A stretch of 64,000 nt of DNA from Roseateles sp. YR242 (GTDB lineage Bacteria > Pseudomonadota > Gammaproteobacteria > Burkholderiales > Burkholderiaceae_C): positions 1 to 64,000 of the forward strand of contig NZ_FOAV01000013.1 of the NCBI RefSeq assembly GCF_900109745.1, in the 5' to 3' direction. The position numbers were made by a program, and so were the translations under genes. The stretch's first letter is position 1. Every line of letters starts with the position of its first letter. The notes under the pieces were generated by a model that saw nothing but the letters and a program-made list of their open reading frames with translations, made no database searches and had not been told where the DNA came from. Positions 8,312-16,565 of this stretch are shown piece after piece.

Positions 8312-9984
8312 TGACTGCGCCCCGAGATCCAGAGAGACCCATCGTGGAAGTATCAAACGACGATCGACACGCCTTCCCGGCCGCGTTGCAAGCGGCACGG
8401 CGGCGCGTGGCACAGGACGGCAGCGTCTCCGTGCTGGATGCACTGCGGGCGGATGGACGCTGGCCGCCGGCTGCCGTGGCACTGCTGTTGCGGGATGTGG
8501 GCGGCATCGAAGCGCTGGCCACCGACACCGGCCAGGCGCCCGACCTGCCCGCCTTCGGCGCACAAGCCGCAACGCTGGCGCGCCAATGGCGTGCCGTCCC
8601 CGTGCGGAACGCCGCCAGACCTGATCAGCTGCAGGTGGCCATGGCGGACCCGTGGCATGAGGCCAGCCTGAGGGGCATCCAGCAGGCGCTCGGGCGGCGC
8701 GTGACACCAGTGGCGGCTTCGCAGGCGCAGCTGGATGAGTGGCTGGGCGCTGGCAGCAACGGCGCAGCCCCTGCCGGCGGCAGCATCTCCGCCAATGCCC
8801 TGCAGGCCTCCGGCCCGGTGGTGGAGTTTGTGGACACGGCGCTGCGCCGCGCCTATGCACTCGGGGCCAGCGACATCCACTTCGAATGCAGCCGCAGCGG
8901 CGTGCAGGTGCGCTTCCGGCGTGACGGCGTGCTGGTGCCACATGCGCGCCTGGATGACCCGCGCCGCGCCGAAGAAGCCATCTCCCGCATCAAGGTGCTG
9001 GCGCAACTGGACATCACCGAGCGGCGCCTGCCGCAGGATGGACGCTTCCGGCTCGCGCTGCCGGATGGGGACATCGATTTGCGTGTCTCCATCATCCCCA
9101 GCGTGTTTGGTGAGGATGCGGTGCTTCGTCTGCTGGACAAGGCACAGCTGCGCGACCCGTCGGAGCAGGTCTCGCTGGACCGGCTGGGTTTTGATGCGAT
9201 CAGTGCTGCACAGATCCGCGAGCTGGCGGAACTGCCGCACGGCATGCTGCTGGTCACGGGCCCGACGGGCAGCGGCAAGACCACGACCGTCTACGCGGCG
9301 CTGTCCGAGGTCAACAGCGGCCTGGAGAAGATCATCACCATCGAGGACCCGGTGGAGTACGAACTGGCCGGGGTGCTGCAGGTGCCGGTGAACGAGCGCA
9401 AGGGGCTGACCTTTGCGAAGGGCCTGCGCTCCATCCTGCGCCACGACCCGGACCGCATCCTCGTGGGCGAAATCCGCGACGCCGAGACGGCCGAGATCGC
9501 CGTGCAGTCCGCGCTCACCGGCCACCAGGTGCTCACCACGGTGCACGCCAACAGCGTCTTTGACGTCACCGGACGGTTCAAGCACTTCGACCTGGACATG
9601 TTCGGGTTCATGGCAGCGTTGAACGGCGTGATCGTGCAGCGGCTGGTGCGTTGCCTCTGCCAGGCCTGCGCCTCGGACCGGCCGGCGACAGCGCGCGAGT
9701 TGGCCTGGCTGCATGGCATGGGGCAGACCGAGGCGACATCGGTGCCCCTGGCGGTGGGCTGCGATGTTTGCGCCGGTACGGGCTTCAAAGGCCGCCGGGT
9801 GATCGCGGAGGTGCACACCATGGATGACGGCTTCCGCGACCTGGTGACCACCGGTGCGCCCGTCTCGGCGCTAAGGGAACACGTCTACCGACGTGGTGTG
9901 AAGACCCTTTCGTCCCTGGGCGCCGAGATGGTGGTGCACCGAGAAACAAGTGCCGAGGAGATCAAGCGTGTGGTGGGCTGGTAA
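8308..9984 (+). CDS. gspE: Secretion ATPase GspE/PilB family
   Basis: A 558-aa AAA-type secretion ATPase. An N-terminal GspE domain (about 30-140) is followed by the ATPase domain. The Walker A motif GPTGSGKT has its Lys at residue 324, followed by an Asp box (EDPVEYEL), a Walker B-like LVGEIRD and a His box with LTTVHAN. A cysteine pair region (RCLCQACAS and CDVCAGTGFKG, about 449-495) is the usual zinc-binding insertion. It powers pseudopilin polymerisation together with GspF. The 3' end overlaps the start of the PilM-like gene. Confidence 0.92.
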   Translation: MMTAPRDPERPIVEVSNDDRHAFPAALQAARRRVAQDGSVSVLDALRADGRWPPAAVALLLRDVGGIEALATDTGQAPDLPAFGAQAATLARQWRAVPVRNAARPDQLQVAMADPWHEASLRGIQQALGRRVTPVAASQAQLDEWLGAGSNGAAPAGGSISANALQASGPVVEFVDTALRRAYALGASDIHFECSRSGVQVRFRRDGVLVPHARLDDPRRAEEAISRIKVLAQLDITERRLPQDGRFRLALPDGDIDLRVSIIPSVFGEDAVLRLLDKAQLRDPSEQVSLDRLGFDAISAAQIRELAELPHGMLLVTGPTGSGKTTTVYAALSEVNSGLEKIITIEDPVEYELAGVLQVPVNERKGLTFAKGLRSILRHDPDRILVGEIRDAETAEIAVQSALTGHQVLTTVHANSVFDVTGRFKHFDLDMFGFMAALNGVIVQRLVRCLCQACASDRPATARELAWLHGMGQTEATSVPLAVGCDVCAGTGFKGRRVIAEVHTMDDGFRDLVTTGAPVSALREHVYRRGVKTLSSLGAEMVVHRETSAEEIKRVVGW

Positions 9985-10774
9985 GCGCGGCATCGCGACG
10001 GTGTATGTGGGCCAGGATGAGGTCCGGCTGGCTCACGCGGGCCCCAACGGGGATGAGCAGCAGGTGGTGGCACGTGCAGTGCCTTTGGGGGAAGCTGCCC
10101 CGTTCCTGCGGGAAGCGCTCAAGCCCTTGGGGCGTGTGGCGTTGCGCGTGCTGGTGAGTGGCGGGCTGTGCCAGCCCTTTCTGCTGCCGCCGGTGGAAGG
10201 TGTGGGCAGCGATGCCGAATGGCTGCAGGTGGCCGCGGGGTTGCTGGAGGATTTGACAGGAATGCCTGCCAACAGCCGGCTGTGGTTGGACCGGGAACAA
10301 GGCACCCCGCCGCTGGCAGTGGGCCTGCATCCGGAGGTAGAGGCTTTGGTGAAGGGGTTGGCAGAGCATTACCGGGTCCAGGCGTTGAAGCCATGGTGGG
10401 GGGAGGTGCTGGCTCGGGAGGGTGTTGCGAGCGTGCGAGTGGCTGATGGGCCATTGCCCCAGGTGGGCGCGAGTGCGCATGGCGGTAGTGCCCATACGGG
10501 CGCAGGCGCAGGCATGAGCACCAAGCCAGAGGCTCAGGGTCTGGTGGTGATCGATAGCGACGCCGTGACGGTTCTATTGGCTGACGGCAACCGTTACGAG
10601 GTGGCGCAGTCCTACAGCTTGATGGGCGAACCGGCGCCGACGGTCCTGGCGCGTGCGCTGATCTCGCATGGTCGGCATGTTGGAGAAGTCGTGGTGCGGC
10701 GGATGCTGGACGCCTCCTCAAAGCCATCCTCTCCCTCTGCTGGCGGCGTGCCGTTTCTGGAGGTGATGGCATGA
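9968..10774 (+). CDS. PilM/GspL-like cytoplasmic actin-fold protein
   Basis: A 268-aa protein without membrane segments. A GTG at 9968 is preferred over the GTG at 9950 because GAGGAG sits seven bases upstream of 9968. The N-terminal region (GIATVYVGQDEVRLAH) and the LVVIDSDAVTVLLADG segment suggest the actin-like fold of PilM or the cytoplasmic GspL domain; sequence conservation is weak. In pilus systems PilM is a ring linking PilN to the ATPase and platform. It starts inside gspE and its stop overlaps the next start (ATGA), so it is translationally coupled. MshI is another possible label. Confidence 0.55.
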   Translation: MWWAGKRGIATVYVGQDEVRLAHAGPNGDEQQVVARAVPLGEAAPFLREALKPLGRVALRVLVSGGLCQPFLLPPVEGVGSDAEWLQVAAGLLEDLTGMPANSRLWLDREQGTPPLAVGLHPEVEALVKGLAEHYRVQALKPWWGEVLAREGVASVRVADGPLPQVGASAHGGSAHTGAGAGMSTKPEAQGLVVIDSDAVTVLLADGNRYEVAQSYSLMGEPAPTVLARALISHGRHVGEVVVRRMLDASSKPSSPSAGGVPFLEVMA

Positions 10775-11289
10775 GGCCCATCCTGGTGGACTTCGCACCC
10801 CAACGCGTATGGACGGCGCCGCTGATCGCTTGGGCGGTTGTGTGCGCGGTTGGCACGGCAGCACTCTGCTTGAAGGCAGGCGTGGCGTGGGAGCAGCGGC
10901 AAGCGGCCATTCAGCAGGCCGAGAGTTCGGCACAGGCGCTGGCCACGCTCGAGTCGAAGTTGCGGGACGCACGAGCAGCGTTGGCGTCACAAGGGCCGCC
11001 CCCGTACGCCCGCGACGCATTGGAAGCCGCGCGTGTGGCTCGCTTCCCGACCCAGGCCGTGCTGCGCGCGCTGGAATCCACCGCCGTCGACGGCATTCGC
11101 CTCAGCAGCATCGCGCTGCAACCGGCGCAACGCAGTGCGGAGGTCGGGTTGGAATTCTCGGACTACAAGACGCTGCTGAAGTTTGTGGAACAGCTCAACG
11201 AAGGCGAGCCGCAGACGCCCTGGGTGTTGGTGCGGGCGCAGGAGAGTGGGCAGAAGCGGCAGGCGGTGGTGAGGTTTCTGGGTCGATGA
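10771..11289 (+). CDS. PilN-like inner-membrane protein
   Basis: A 172-aa protein. The short cytoplasmic N-terminus MRPILVDFAPQR resembles the PilM-binding tail of PilN. One membrane segment follows (about 14-34), then a coiled-coil-like stretch rich in Gln, Ala and Glu (about 42-75) and a small periplasmic domain ending VRAQESGQKRQAVVRFLGR. This is the topology of PilN, which pairs with PilO. It is the last gene of the operon, while its expected partners PilO and PilP are the first two genes, so the usual pilMNOP order is split around the core genes. Confidence 0.6.
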   Translation: MRPILVDFAPQRVWTAPLIAWAVVCAVGTAALCLKAGVAWEQRQAAIQQAESSAQALATLESKLRDARAALASQGPPPYARDALEAARVARFPTQAVLRALESTAVDGIRLSSIALQPAQRSAEVGLEFSDYKTLLKFVEQLNEGEPQTPWVLVRAQESGQKRQAVVRFLGR

Positions 11290-11329
11290 GCTGCAGGCCC
11301 CCTCCACAACCCTTGGCAGCCAGGCAGTC

Positions 11330-11496
11330 ACAAGAACACCAACGGCCTGCTCCGGCAGCGACTGCCCAAAGGCACAGATCTATCAATCCACGACCAGGGC
11401 GCACTGGATTCGATCGCCGATCTGCTCAACAATCTCCGCTCGCCAGACGATGAACTGGCGCTGGGAACTGCCTTCATTCAGGTCTTCGCTGAGCTC
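11330..11496 (+). pseudogene. IS30-family transposase remnant (C-terminal fragment)
   Basis: In the frame starting at 11332 the translation reads [18 protein letters not shown] and continues [10 protein letters not shown]. This matches the well-known C-terminal signature of IS30-family transposases (ENTNGLLRQ...PKGTDLS...L..IA..LNNRPR). The expected RPRKxLGW stretch is scrambled, and the frame then reads VFAELMQ, again a typical IS30 C-terminal ending. No N-terminal or DDE core is present, so this is a short relic of about 165 bp. It is in frame with the ORF6N gene that follows. Confidence 0.7.
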
Positions 11497-12078
11497 ATGC
11501 AAAACATCCCGAGCGCGCTACAGCCTCTCATCGGCAGCCGCATCCTGCTGCTGCGCGATCAGCGCGTGATGATCGACACGCCGTTGGCCGAGCTGTATGG
11601 CACCGAGACCCGCGTCCTCGTCCAAGCCGTCAAGCGTAACTTGACCCGCTTTCCTGCGGACTTCATGTTTCAGCTCTCGGCCGAGGAGTTCTCCGGTTTG
11701 AGATCACAGTCTGTGATCTCAATCACCCCAGGCCGCGGCGGCCGGCGTACCGCGCCCTACGCCTTCACCGAGCAAGGCGTAGCCATGCTCTCCTCGGTGC
11801 TCTCCAGCGAGCGTGCCGTGGCCGTCAACATTGAGATCATGCGCACCTTCGTCAGGGTGCGGCAGTTGGCCGCCACGCACGCCGACCTGGCCCAGCGCCT
11901 GGCGGAGCTGGAGGACAAGACCGAAGTGCTGGCCTTGAATCACGACACCTTCAGCCGCAATACCCGTAATCAGCTCAAGCAGGTGTTTGATGCGCTGCGC
12001 GAGCTCATGACGCCGCCCGATCCGCCGAAGCGGCCCATCGGTTTTGCGCCCCCCGAGGACAAGAAGAACAAGACCTGA
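11497..12078 (+). CDS. ORF6N domain-containing DNA-binding protein
   Basis: A 193-aa protein with an N-terminal ORF6N domain (about residues 5-95), a KilA-N-related module found in phage antirepressors and bacterial accessory genes. Diagnostic segments are [50 protein letters not shown] and [15 protein letters not shown]. The C-terminal part is a Leu/Glu-rich coiled coil followed by a Pro/Lys-rich tail. The start ATG coincides with the last codons of an IS30 transposase relic. No other phage gene is nearby. Its role is unknown; regulation of mobile or stress genes is a guess. Confidence 0.85.
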   Translation: MQNIPSALQPLIGSRILLLRDQRVMIDTPLAELYGTETRVLVQAVKRNLTRFPADFMFQLSAEEFSGLRSQSVISITPGRGGRRTAPYAFTEQGVAMLSSVLSSERAVAVNIEIMRTFVRVRQLAATHADLAQRLAELEDKTEVLALNHDTFSRNTRNQLKQVFDALRELMTPPDPPKRPIGFAPPEDKKNKT

Positions 12079-12140
12079 ACGGGTCTCGGCTTCGCCGCTG
12101 TTCAACATTGCTGTGCCATCACCTCAGCGCGGGCTGCTAA

Positions 12141-12165
12141 GGAACGATCTCTGCATAACTCCCGC
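12141..12165 (+). repeat. Short copy of the MITE-like repeat end
   Basis: The sequence GGAA then CTCTGCATAACTCCCGC matches the left end of the repeat described at 57889-58049, with a small insertion after GGAA. It is only the tip of the element, in the short gap between the ORF6N gene and the chitinase terminator. Confidence 0.4.
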
Positions 12166-12204
12166 AATATTCGGGCACCTTTCCTCCATGCCGTGCCTGC
12201 ACGA

Positions 12205-12240
12205 AAAAAAACCGCCGTCCGGCGCAAGCCGACACGGCGG
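12205..12240 (-). terminator. Rho-independent terminator of the chitinase gene
   Basis: The inverted repeat CCGCCGT (12212-12218) and ACGGCGG (12234-12240) forms a GC-rich stem. On the minus strand it is followed by a run of eight T (complement of the A run at 12204-12211). It lies 40 bases past the chitinase stop. Because TTTT also follows on the plus strand, it may act in both directions. Confidence 0.8.
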
Positions 12241-12279
12241 TTTTCAGTCAACGCTCAGCAGTCATCACTGCATAGCGCC

Positions 12280-13998
12280 TCACTTCCACCGCGCCCCTTG
12301 CAATGCGGGGTCATCCACCAGCCCCAGCGAGCCCGACACCTTCTTGCCGATACTGCCGGGCGATGCCAGCGCTGCGCTGCCGCAGCTGCCCGATGCCGTC
12401 TTCAACGCCTGCCACAGCATGGCGCCGTCTCGCGCATTGCGATTGCTCAGCGTGCTGCCCGTCACGGCATTCAGATACCGCTCCACCGAATACGGCTGGT
12501 TGATGTTGGCACCGTAGCTGTTCTGAAGGATCACGGAGCCGGTGCATTGCGCATCGGCGTTGTTCACCACCAACTGGCCACCCGCCCAACCTTCAGGTGC
12601 AGTCTCGAAGCCAATCGACACGATGGTGCTGCTCGGGAACAGCTTGCGGTATTGCTGCCACGCGGTCACGCCGTCGTAATGCTCGTAACGCGCGTCGTAG
12701 CTCATGATGTTGACCAGGTTGAACGCCGTGGCCAAGGCCGGGTAGCTGTTCACCAACTGGCGCTCCAGGCCGGCCTTGCCGCCCCAGTAACTCACGCCCA
12801 CACCCGAGCATTGCGCGTCATTGGCCGTGGCCGCCGTGCAATCCGCACCCGTGGACCACGCCGCCACGCTCAGGATGCGGCCGCCTCCGGCGGTGTCCAC
12901 CGCCTTGCGCATGGCCTTCACCGCACCGGCATAACCATCCAGGCCTTCAATTTCGAAGTCCACATCCAGACCGTCGAAACCCACGTCCTTCATGATGTTG
13001 GCCAGTGCCGTGATGGTCGGGCCGCTGCCAGCATGGCCCTCGGCCGACAAGGTGCTCCAGCTGTTGTAGGTGGCACCACCCACGGCCAGCAGCACCTTGA
13101 TGTTGCGGGCATGCAGGACGTCGATGGCCGCCTTGATGTCCGACGGACGGCCATTGAAGTTGATCCCCGTGCCCGACCAGTTGTTTGCCGTCATGCCGCC
13201 CCAGGTGAAGTTGGGCTGCGCAAAGGCCGCCACCACATGGGTGTAGTTAGCCGGAATGCGCGCAAAGTTGCTGGCCTGGAACACCTGGTTCTTGGTCATG
13301 CTCGTGGCATCAAACCAGTTGTCGCTCCACGACGGGTAATACACCGTGTAGACACGGCCGGCCTGCGTGGCCGACTTGGCCGCCGGGTCCGTCAGGTCAG
13401 GCGAAGGCGCTGGCGCGGGGCTTGGCGCGGGTGACGGACTGGGAGCCGGAGACGGACTCGGTGCCGGCGTGGGGCTCGGTGCCGGCGAGCTGGAGCAGCT
13501 TCCCACCACCGTCCAGGGCTGGCCGGAACCCGCGGCGCCGCTGCTGGTCGAGGGGTTGTTGCCCTGGGTCCACCAGTTGGCCTTGTAGTTGGTGGTGGCC
13601 ACACTGGCCTGATCGCCACCGTTATAAACCTTGGAGGTGGACCAGGCTGGCGCGCAGTTGCCCGTGGGCGCCGGTGCGGGGCTGGGAGACGGGCTCGGCG
13701 AAGGCGCCGGGGTGGGTGCAGGCGACGGCGCAGGCGCGGTGCCGCTGATGGCACCCAGGTCCGTCCACAGCGACGCATTGCTGGGGTTCCAGCCCGTGCT
13801 GGCGTAATCGGTCTGGTTCACCAGCGCGCGGTAGAGGTGGCCGTTGTAGCTCACCACCGTACCGGCGGCGTAATACACATCGGCCGCCCAGGCGGAATAG
13901 GTCTGCGCAGCAGCGTTCAGCGCGAATGCCGCCGCGCTGATCAGCGCGAGCTTGCGCAGCTCACGCAGCGGAATGCGATGGGTGGGGGAAGGCTTCAT
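12280..13998 (-). CDS. Secreted GH18 chitinase with two carbohydrate-binding modules
   Basis: A 572-aa endochitinase-type enzyme. A Sec signal peptide ends near residue 31 (NAAAQ). Two CBM5/12 chitin-binding modules follow, about 34-84 (SAWAADVYYAAGTVVSYNG) and 115-168. Long Pro/Ser/Ala linkers separate the modules and the catalytic domain. The GH18 catalytic domain begins near 214 and carries the signature DGLDVDFE at 342-349, with the catalytic acid Glu349, and an SxGG-like strand KVLLAVGGAT. It has a good AGGAG ribosome binding site. Its export would need a type II route, and the operon at 1340-11289 is nearby, so it is a candidate cargo. That link is inference. Confidence 0.93.
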   Translation of the reverse strand: MKPSPTHRIPLRELRKLALISAAAFALNAAAQTYSAWAADVYYAAGTVVSYNGHLYRALVNQTDYASTGWNPSNASLWTDLGAISGTAPAPSPAPTPAPSPSPSPSPAPAPTGNCAPAWSTSKVYNGGDQASVATTNYKANWWTQGNNPSTSSGAAGSGQPWTVVGSCSSSPAPSPTPAPSPSPAPSPSPAPSPAPAPSPDLTDPAAKSATQAGRVYTVYYPSWSDNWFDATSMTKNQVFQASNFARIPANYTHVVAAFAQPNFTWGGMTANNWSGTGINFNGRPSDIKAAIDVLHARNIKVLLAVGGATYNSWSTLSAEGHAGSGPTITALANIMKDVGFDGLDVDFEIEGLDGYAGAVKAMRKAVDTAGGGRILSVAAWSTGADCTAATANDAQCSGVGVSYWGGKAGLERQLVNSYPALATAFNLVNIMSYDARYEHYDGVTAWQQYRKLFPSSTIVSIGFETAPEGWAGGQLVVNNADAQCTGSVILQNSYGANINQPYSVERYLNAVTGSTLSNRNARDGAMLWQALKTASGSCGSAALASPGSIGKKVSGSLGLVDDPALQGARWK

Positions 13999-14097
13999 TC
14001 AAGAGCTCCTGTTTGACGTCGACACGACCGCTGCTGAGCGCCCTCGCCCGGGAGCGGCCAGGAGGGCGTCGCTGCCCGACGCGCGCCCTTAGGCCTG

Positions 14098-14141
14098 GTG
14101 GTATTTATTTGGTCTTGTTTTGTCGCGATGGACCATACCAC
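14098..14141. promoter_or_regulatory. Imperfect dyad upstream of the chitinase gene
   Basis: Arms GTGGTAT (14098-14104) and ATACCAC (14135-14141) form a perfect inverted repeat. Inner arms GGTC (14111-14114) and GACC (14131-14134) add to the dyad. The centre is T-rich, unlike the surrounding GC-rich DNA. It lies about 100 bases upstream of the chitinase start and may be a regulator site. The regulator is unknown; the TGGTC/GACCA half sites recall those of some GntR-type amino-sugar regulators. Confidence 0.35.
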
Positions 14142-14345
14142 TTTGCCCCTCAAGGACGCGTGACGAGATAGGGAGAATCCCGCAAGCGTGTGAGCAAAGG
14201 TTGCGGCGCGAAGCCAGTTGTCGAGGGCTTGCATCCGATTGACCCGCCATCCCGACGGGCTTTTATGTGTGGATGCAGGGGCAAGACCAGTTGCAGTCCA
14301 GGTTCACGCCGTAACGTAACACCCTGCCGCGCGGCATCAAAAGAA

Positions 14346-14370
14346 ACGGGGCCCCGAGAAGGGGCCCCGT
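14346..14370 (-). terminator. Terminator of the DUF4148 gene
   Basis: A perfect 10-bp stem, ACGGGGCCCC and GGGGCCCCGT, encloses a 5-base loop. On the minus strand it is followed by TTTCTTTT. It lies about 70 bases past the stop of the DUF4148 gene. Confidence 0.75.
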
Positions 14371-14441
14371 CGTCCGAGGGAAGTCCGCCGCAAGGGTGCG
14401 GCGACGAATCACACCATCAATCCCTGAGCGTCAGTTGAACG

Positions 14442-14882
14442 TCAAGGGCGTGGCGCATGCACCGACTCGAACTCCGGTGCATATCCCGCTTCGCTCCAGA
14501 TCTTTTGCAGAGAACCGTCAGATTGGGCCTGCTGCAGCTCATCCATGACCTGGGCACGTGACTTGCCACCCGCAGCAGGCGGCGCAAAGGTCAAGTCTCT
14601 GGTCGTGTCCATACTGACTGACACGTCCGTATCACCCTGGGTGTTGGAATAGATGACAGGCTGACCCATCGCCTCATCGAAATCAGGCGAATAGCCGGCT
14701 TCGCTATTGATCTTGGCAAGAGCACCGTCTGCCCGCGCCTGCTCCAGCTCGGCGACGACTTGCTCACGGGACTTGGGACCCGAGGCGATTTCTTCCTCCA
14801 CCTGCGCAAACGCCGGAACGCTCATCGCAGCGGCAAAGGCCAGAACACCCAGGGGAACATCTAAAGGACGGAAGCGACGCAT
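14442..14882 (-). CDS. DUF4148 family secreted protein
   Basis: A 146-aa protein with a Sec signal peptide (cleavage near PAFA-Q, residue 26). Two copies of the DUF4148 motif are seen: SREQVVAELEQARADGALAK (about 38-57) and SRAQVMDELQQAQSDGSLQK (about 108-127). Each is followed by a similar tail of the form (N/W)SEAGYxP(D/E)F. DUF4148 proteins are small, exported and typical of Burkholderiales; their function is unknown. The gene has its own terminator and is divergent from the sensor kinase gene. Confidence 0.85.
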   Translation of the reverse strand: MRRFRPLDVPLGVLAFAAAMSVPAFAQVEEEIASGPKSREQVVAELEQARADGALAKINSEAGYSPDFDEAMGQPVIYSNTQGDTDVSVSMDTTRDLTFAPPAAGGKSRAQVMDELQQAQSDGSLQKIWSEAGYAPEFESVHAPRP

Positions 14883-15041
14883 GAGAAATCTCCTAGTTGA
14901 AAGTCAGTCCATGGCGGCCTTTGGAACTCACATCCCTTCGGGCCGTTGCAGCGATGTTTTTCAACGCCTTGGAACCAACTCTAGGCGGTCCACCCCGTCA
15001 GCAAGCCGACCTGCGCATTACCGTTTCGTCATGTACGCTCA

Positions 15042-16490
15042 ATGAATACGGTCGAATCGCCCTCGCCCTCGCCCCGTTCCGCTGCGCCGCGCCGTTGGTG
15101 GCGCCGTCTGCACATTCCCGATGGGGTGGGCCCGCGGCTTTCGCTGTGGTTGGCCACGCAGACCTTCACCGGGCTCGCGCTGGTGTCCCTGGCGGTCTAC
15201 CTGCTGACCGCCTCCGATCTCCGCCACAAACAAGGCGAAACCCTCCAGCAGAACCAGGCCTTGCTGATTCACCTGCTCGATGAACACCGAGGGACGCAAG
15301 CCGGTCAGCTGCACAAGCGGCTGGACGAATTCCTGGAGGTGCACCGGGGCCTGACGCTGACGCTTCAGGGGCCGGATGGCACCACGCTGTATGACCGGGC
15401 CGCTGCGGCCCCGCCGGGCTCGCGCCGCGCCATGAACTTCCCCATGACAGATGGCCTGCGAGCCACGCTTTTGCTGGATACCCGCGCGGACGATGCCTTC
15501 GTCCGCCGCCTGGGCATGACGCTCATGGCGGCCTCGCTCATCGGCGCCCTGCTGGTCTCCGCCGGCAGCATGGTGCTGGTACGACTGGCGCTGGCGCCCG
15601 TGCGGTCCCTCGTGGACCAGACCCGCCGCCTGGCGGCCGACACGCTCCACGAACGGTTGGACGGCAGTGACCAGCCCGACGAATTGCGCCCGCTGGTGCA
15701 GCAGTTCAACGCCCTGCTGGAGCGGCTGAATCGCAGCTACACGCAGCTCAAGGGCTTCAATGCCGATGTGGCCCATGAGCTGAGAACCCCGCTCGCCACG
15801 CTCATCACGGCCACCGAACTCGCCATGCGCCAGCCCGGCGTACCGGCCGCCACGCTGGACCAACTGGGCTCCAACCTGGAGGAATTGCGGCGCATGGCCG
15901 GCATCGTGAACGACATGCTGTTTCTCAGCCACGCCAACAGCGGTGCCGCCGCCCGACGCCAGCGCGTCCCCAGCCTGGCCGCGCTCGCGCGAGACGTGGC
16001 GGACTATCACGAGGCCGCCGTGGCGGAGGCCGGCCTGCAGCTCGAGATCAACGGAGATGCCTCCGGCGAAGTGGATGCCCCGCTACTCAAGCGCGCGCTC
16101 TCCAACCTCCTGGGCAATGCCACCCGTTACGCGTCCAACGGCAGCACGCTGCAGGTGTGCATCGACAGTGCGGGCGGCGGCCTGCTGCGTTTATGGGTGG
16201 CCAATGTCGGGCCTCCGATCCCACCGGAACATCTTCCCAGGCTCTTTGACCGCTTCTACCGCGCAGACCCCTCCCGCACCCGTGGCAACGACCATCACGG
16301 GCTGGGCTTGTCCATCGTGGCCGCCATTGCGCGCATGCATGGCGGCGCGCCGTTTGCGATGTCGGCGCAAGGCCAGACGCGCGTCGGGCTCACCGTGGCC
16401 GGCGGCGACCTGCCCGCCGCTGCGGGCCGCCGCTGGCGCCGTCGCCGCTTCAAGAGTACCCATGCGCACCTGCGGGCGCCTCTGCATTGA
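15042..16490 (+). CDS. Heavy-metal-type sensor histidine kinase (CusS-like), orphan
   Basis: A 482-aa membrane kinase. TM1 is about 34-56 and TM2 about 158-180, with a periplasmic sensor of roughly 100 residues between them. A HAMP region follows (about 181-232). The HisKA motif DVAHELRTP has the phospho-acceptor His245. The HATPase part has an N-box (SNLLGNATRYAS) and a G-box (HHGLGLSIV). The extreme C-terminus is Arg-rich. The N-terminal pattern RLSLWLATQTFTGL is typical of CusS/IrlS kinases of Burkholderiales, which normally sit beside a CusR-like regulator. None is adjacent; the only candidate in this window is at 49343-50035. Confidence 0.88.
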   Translation: MNTVESPSPSPRSAAPRRWWRRLHIPDGVGPRLSLWLATQTFTGLALVSLAVYLLTASDLRHKQGETLQQNQALLIHLLDEHRGTQAGQLHKRLDEFLEVHRGLTLTLQGPDGTTLYDRAAAAPPGSRRAMNFPMTDGLRATLLLDTRADDAFVRRLGMTLMAASLIGALLVSAGSMVLVRLALAPVRSLVDQTRRLAADTLHERLDGSDQPDELRPLVQQFNALLERLNRSYTQLKGFNADVAHELRTPLATLITATELAMRQPGVPAATLDQLGSNLEELRRMAGIVNDMLFLSHANSGAAARRQRVPSLAALARDVADYHEAAVAEAGLQLEINGDASGEVDAPLLKRALSNLLGNATRYASNGSTLQVCIDSAGGGLLRLWVANVGPPIPPEHLPRLFDRFYRADPSRTRGNDHHGLGLSIVAAIARMHGGAPFAMSAQGQTRVGLTVAGGDLPAAAGRRWRRRRFKSTHAHLRAPLH

Positions 16491-16565
16491 GGTCGGCTCT
16501 CCAGAACCCCGGCCTGCACGGCCCCTACACTGCAGCCCCGCTCTCGCCTGCCCCGTGCCGCCACC

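Larger units (their letters stand above)
13999..14441. other. Intergenic region between DUF4148 gene and chitinase
   Basis: This 443-base stretch has no supported gene. It holds the chitinase leader, a dyad at 14098-14141 and the terminator of the DUF4148 gene at 14346-14370. The remainder shows nothing recognisable. Confidence 0.5.
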
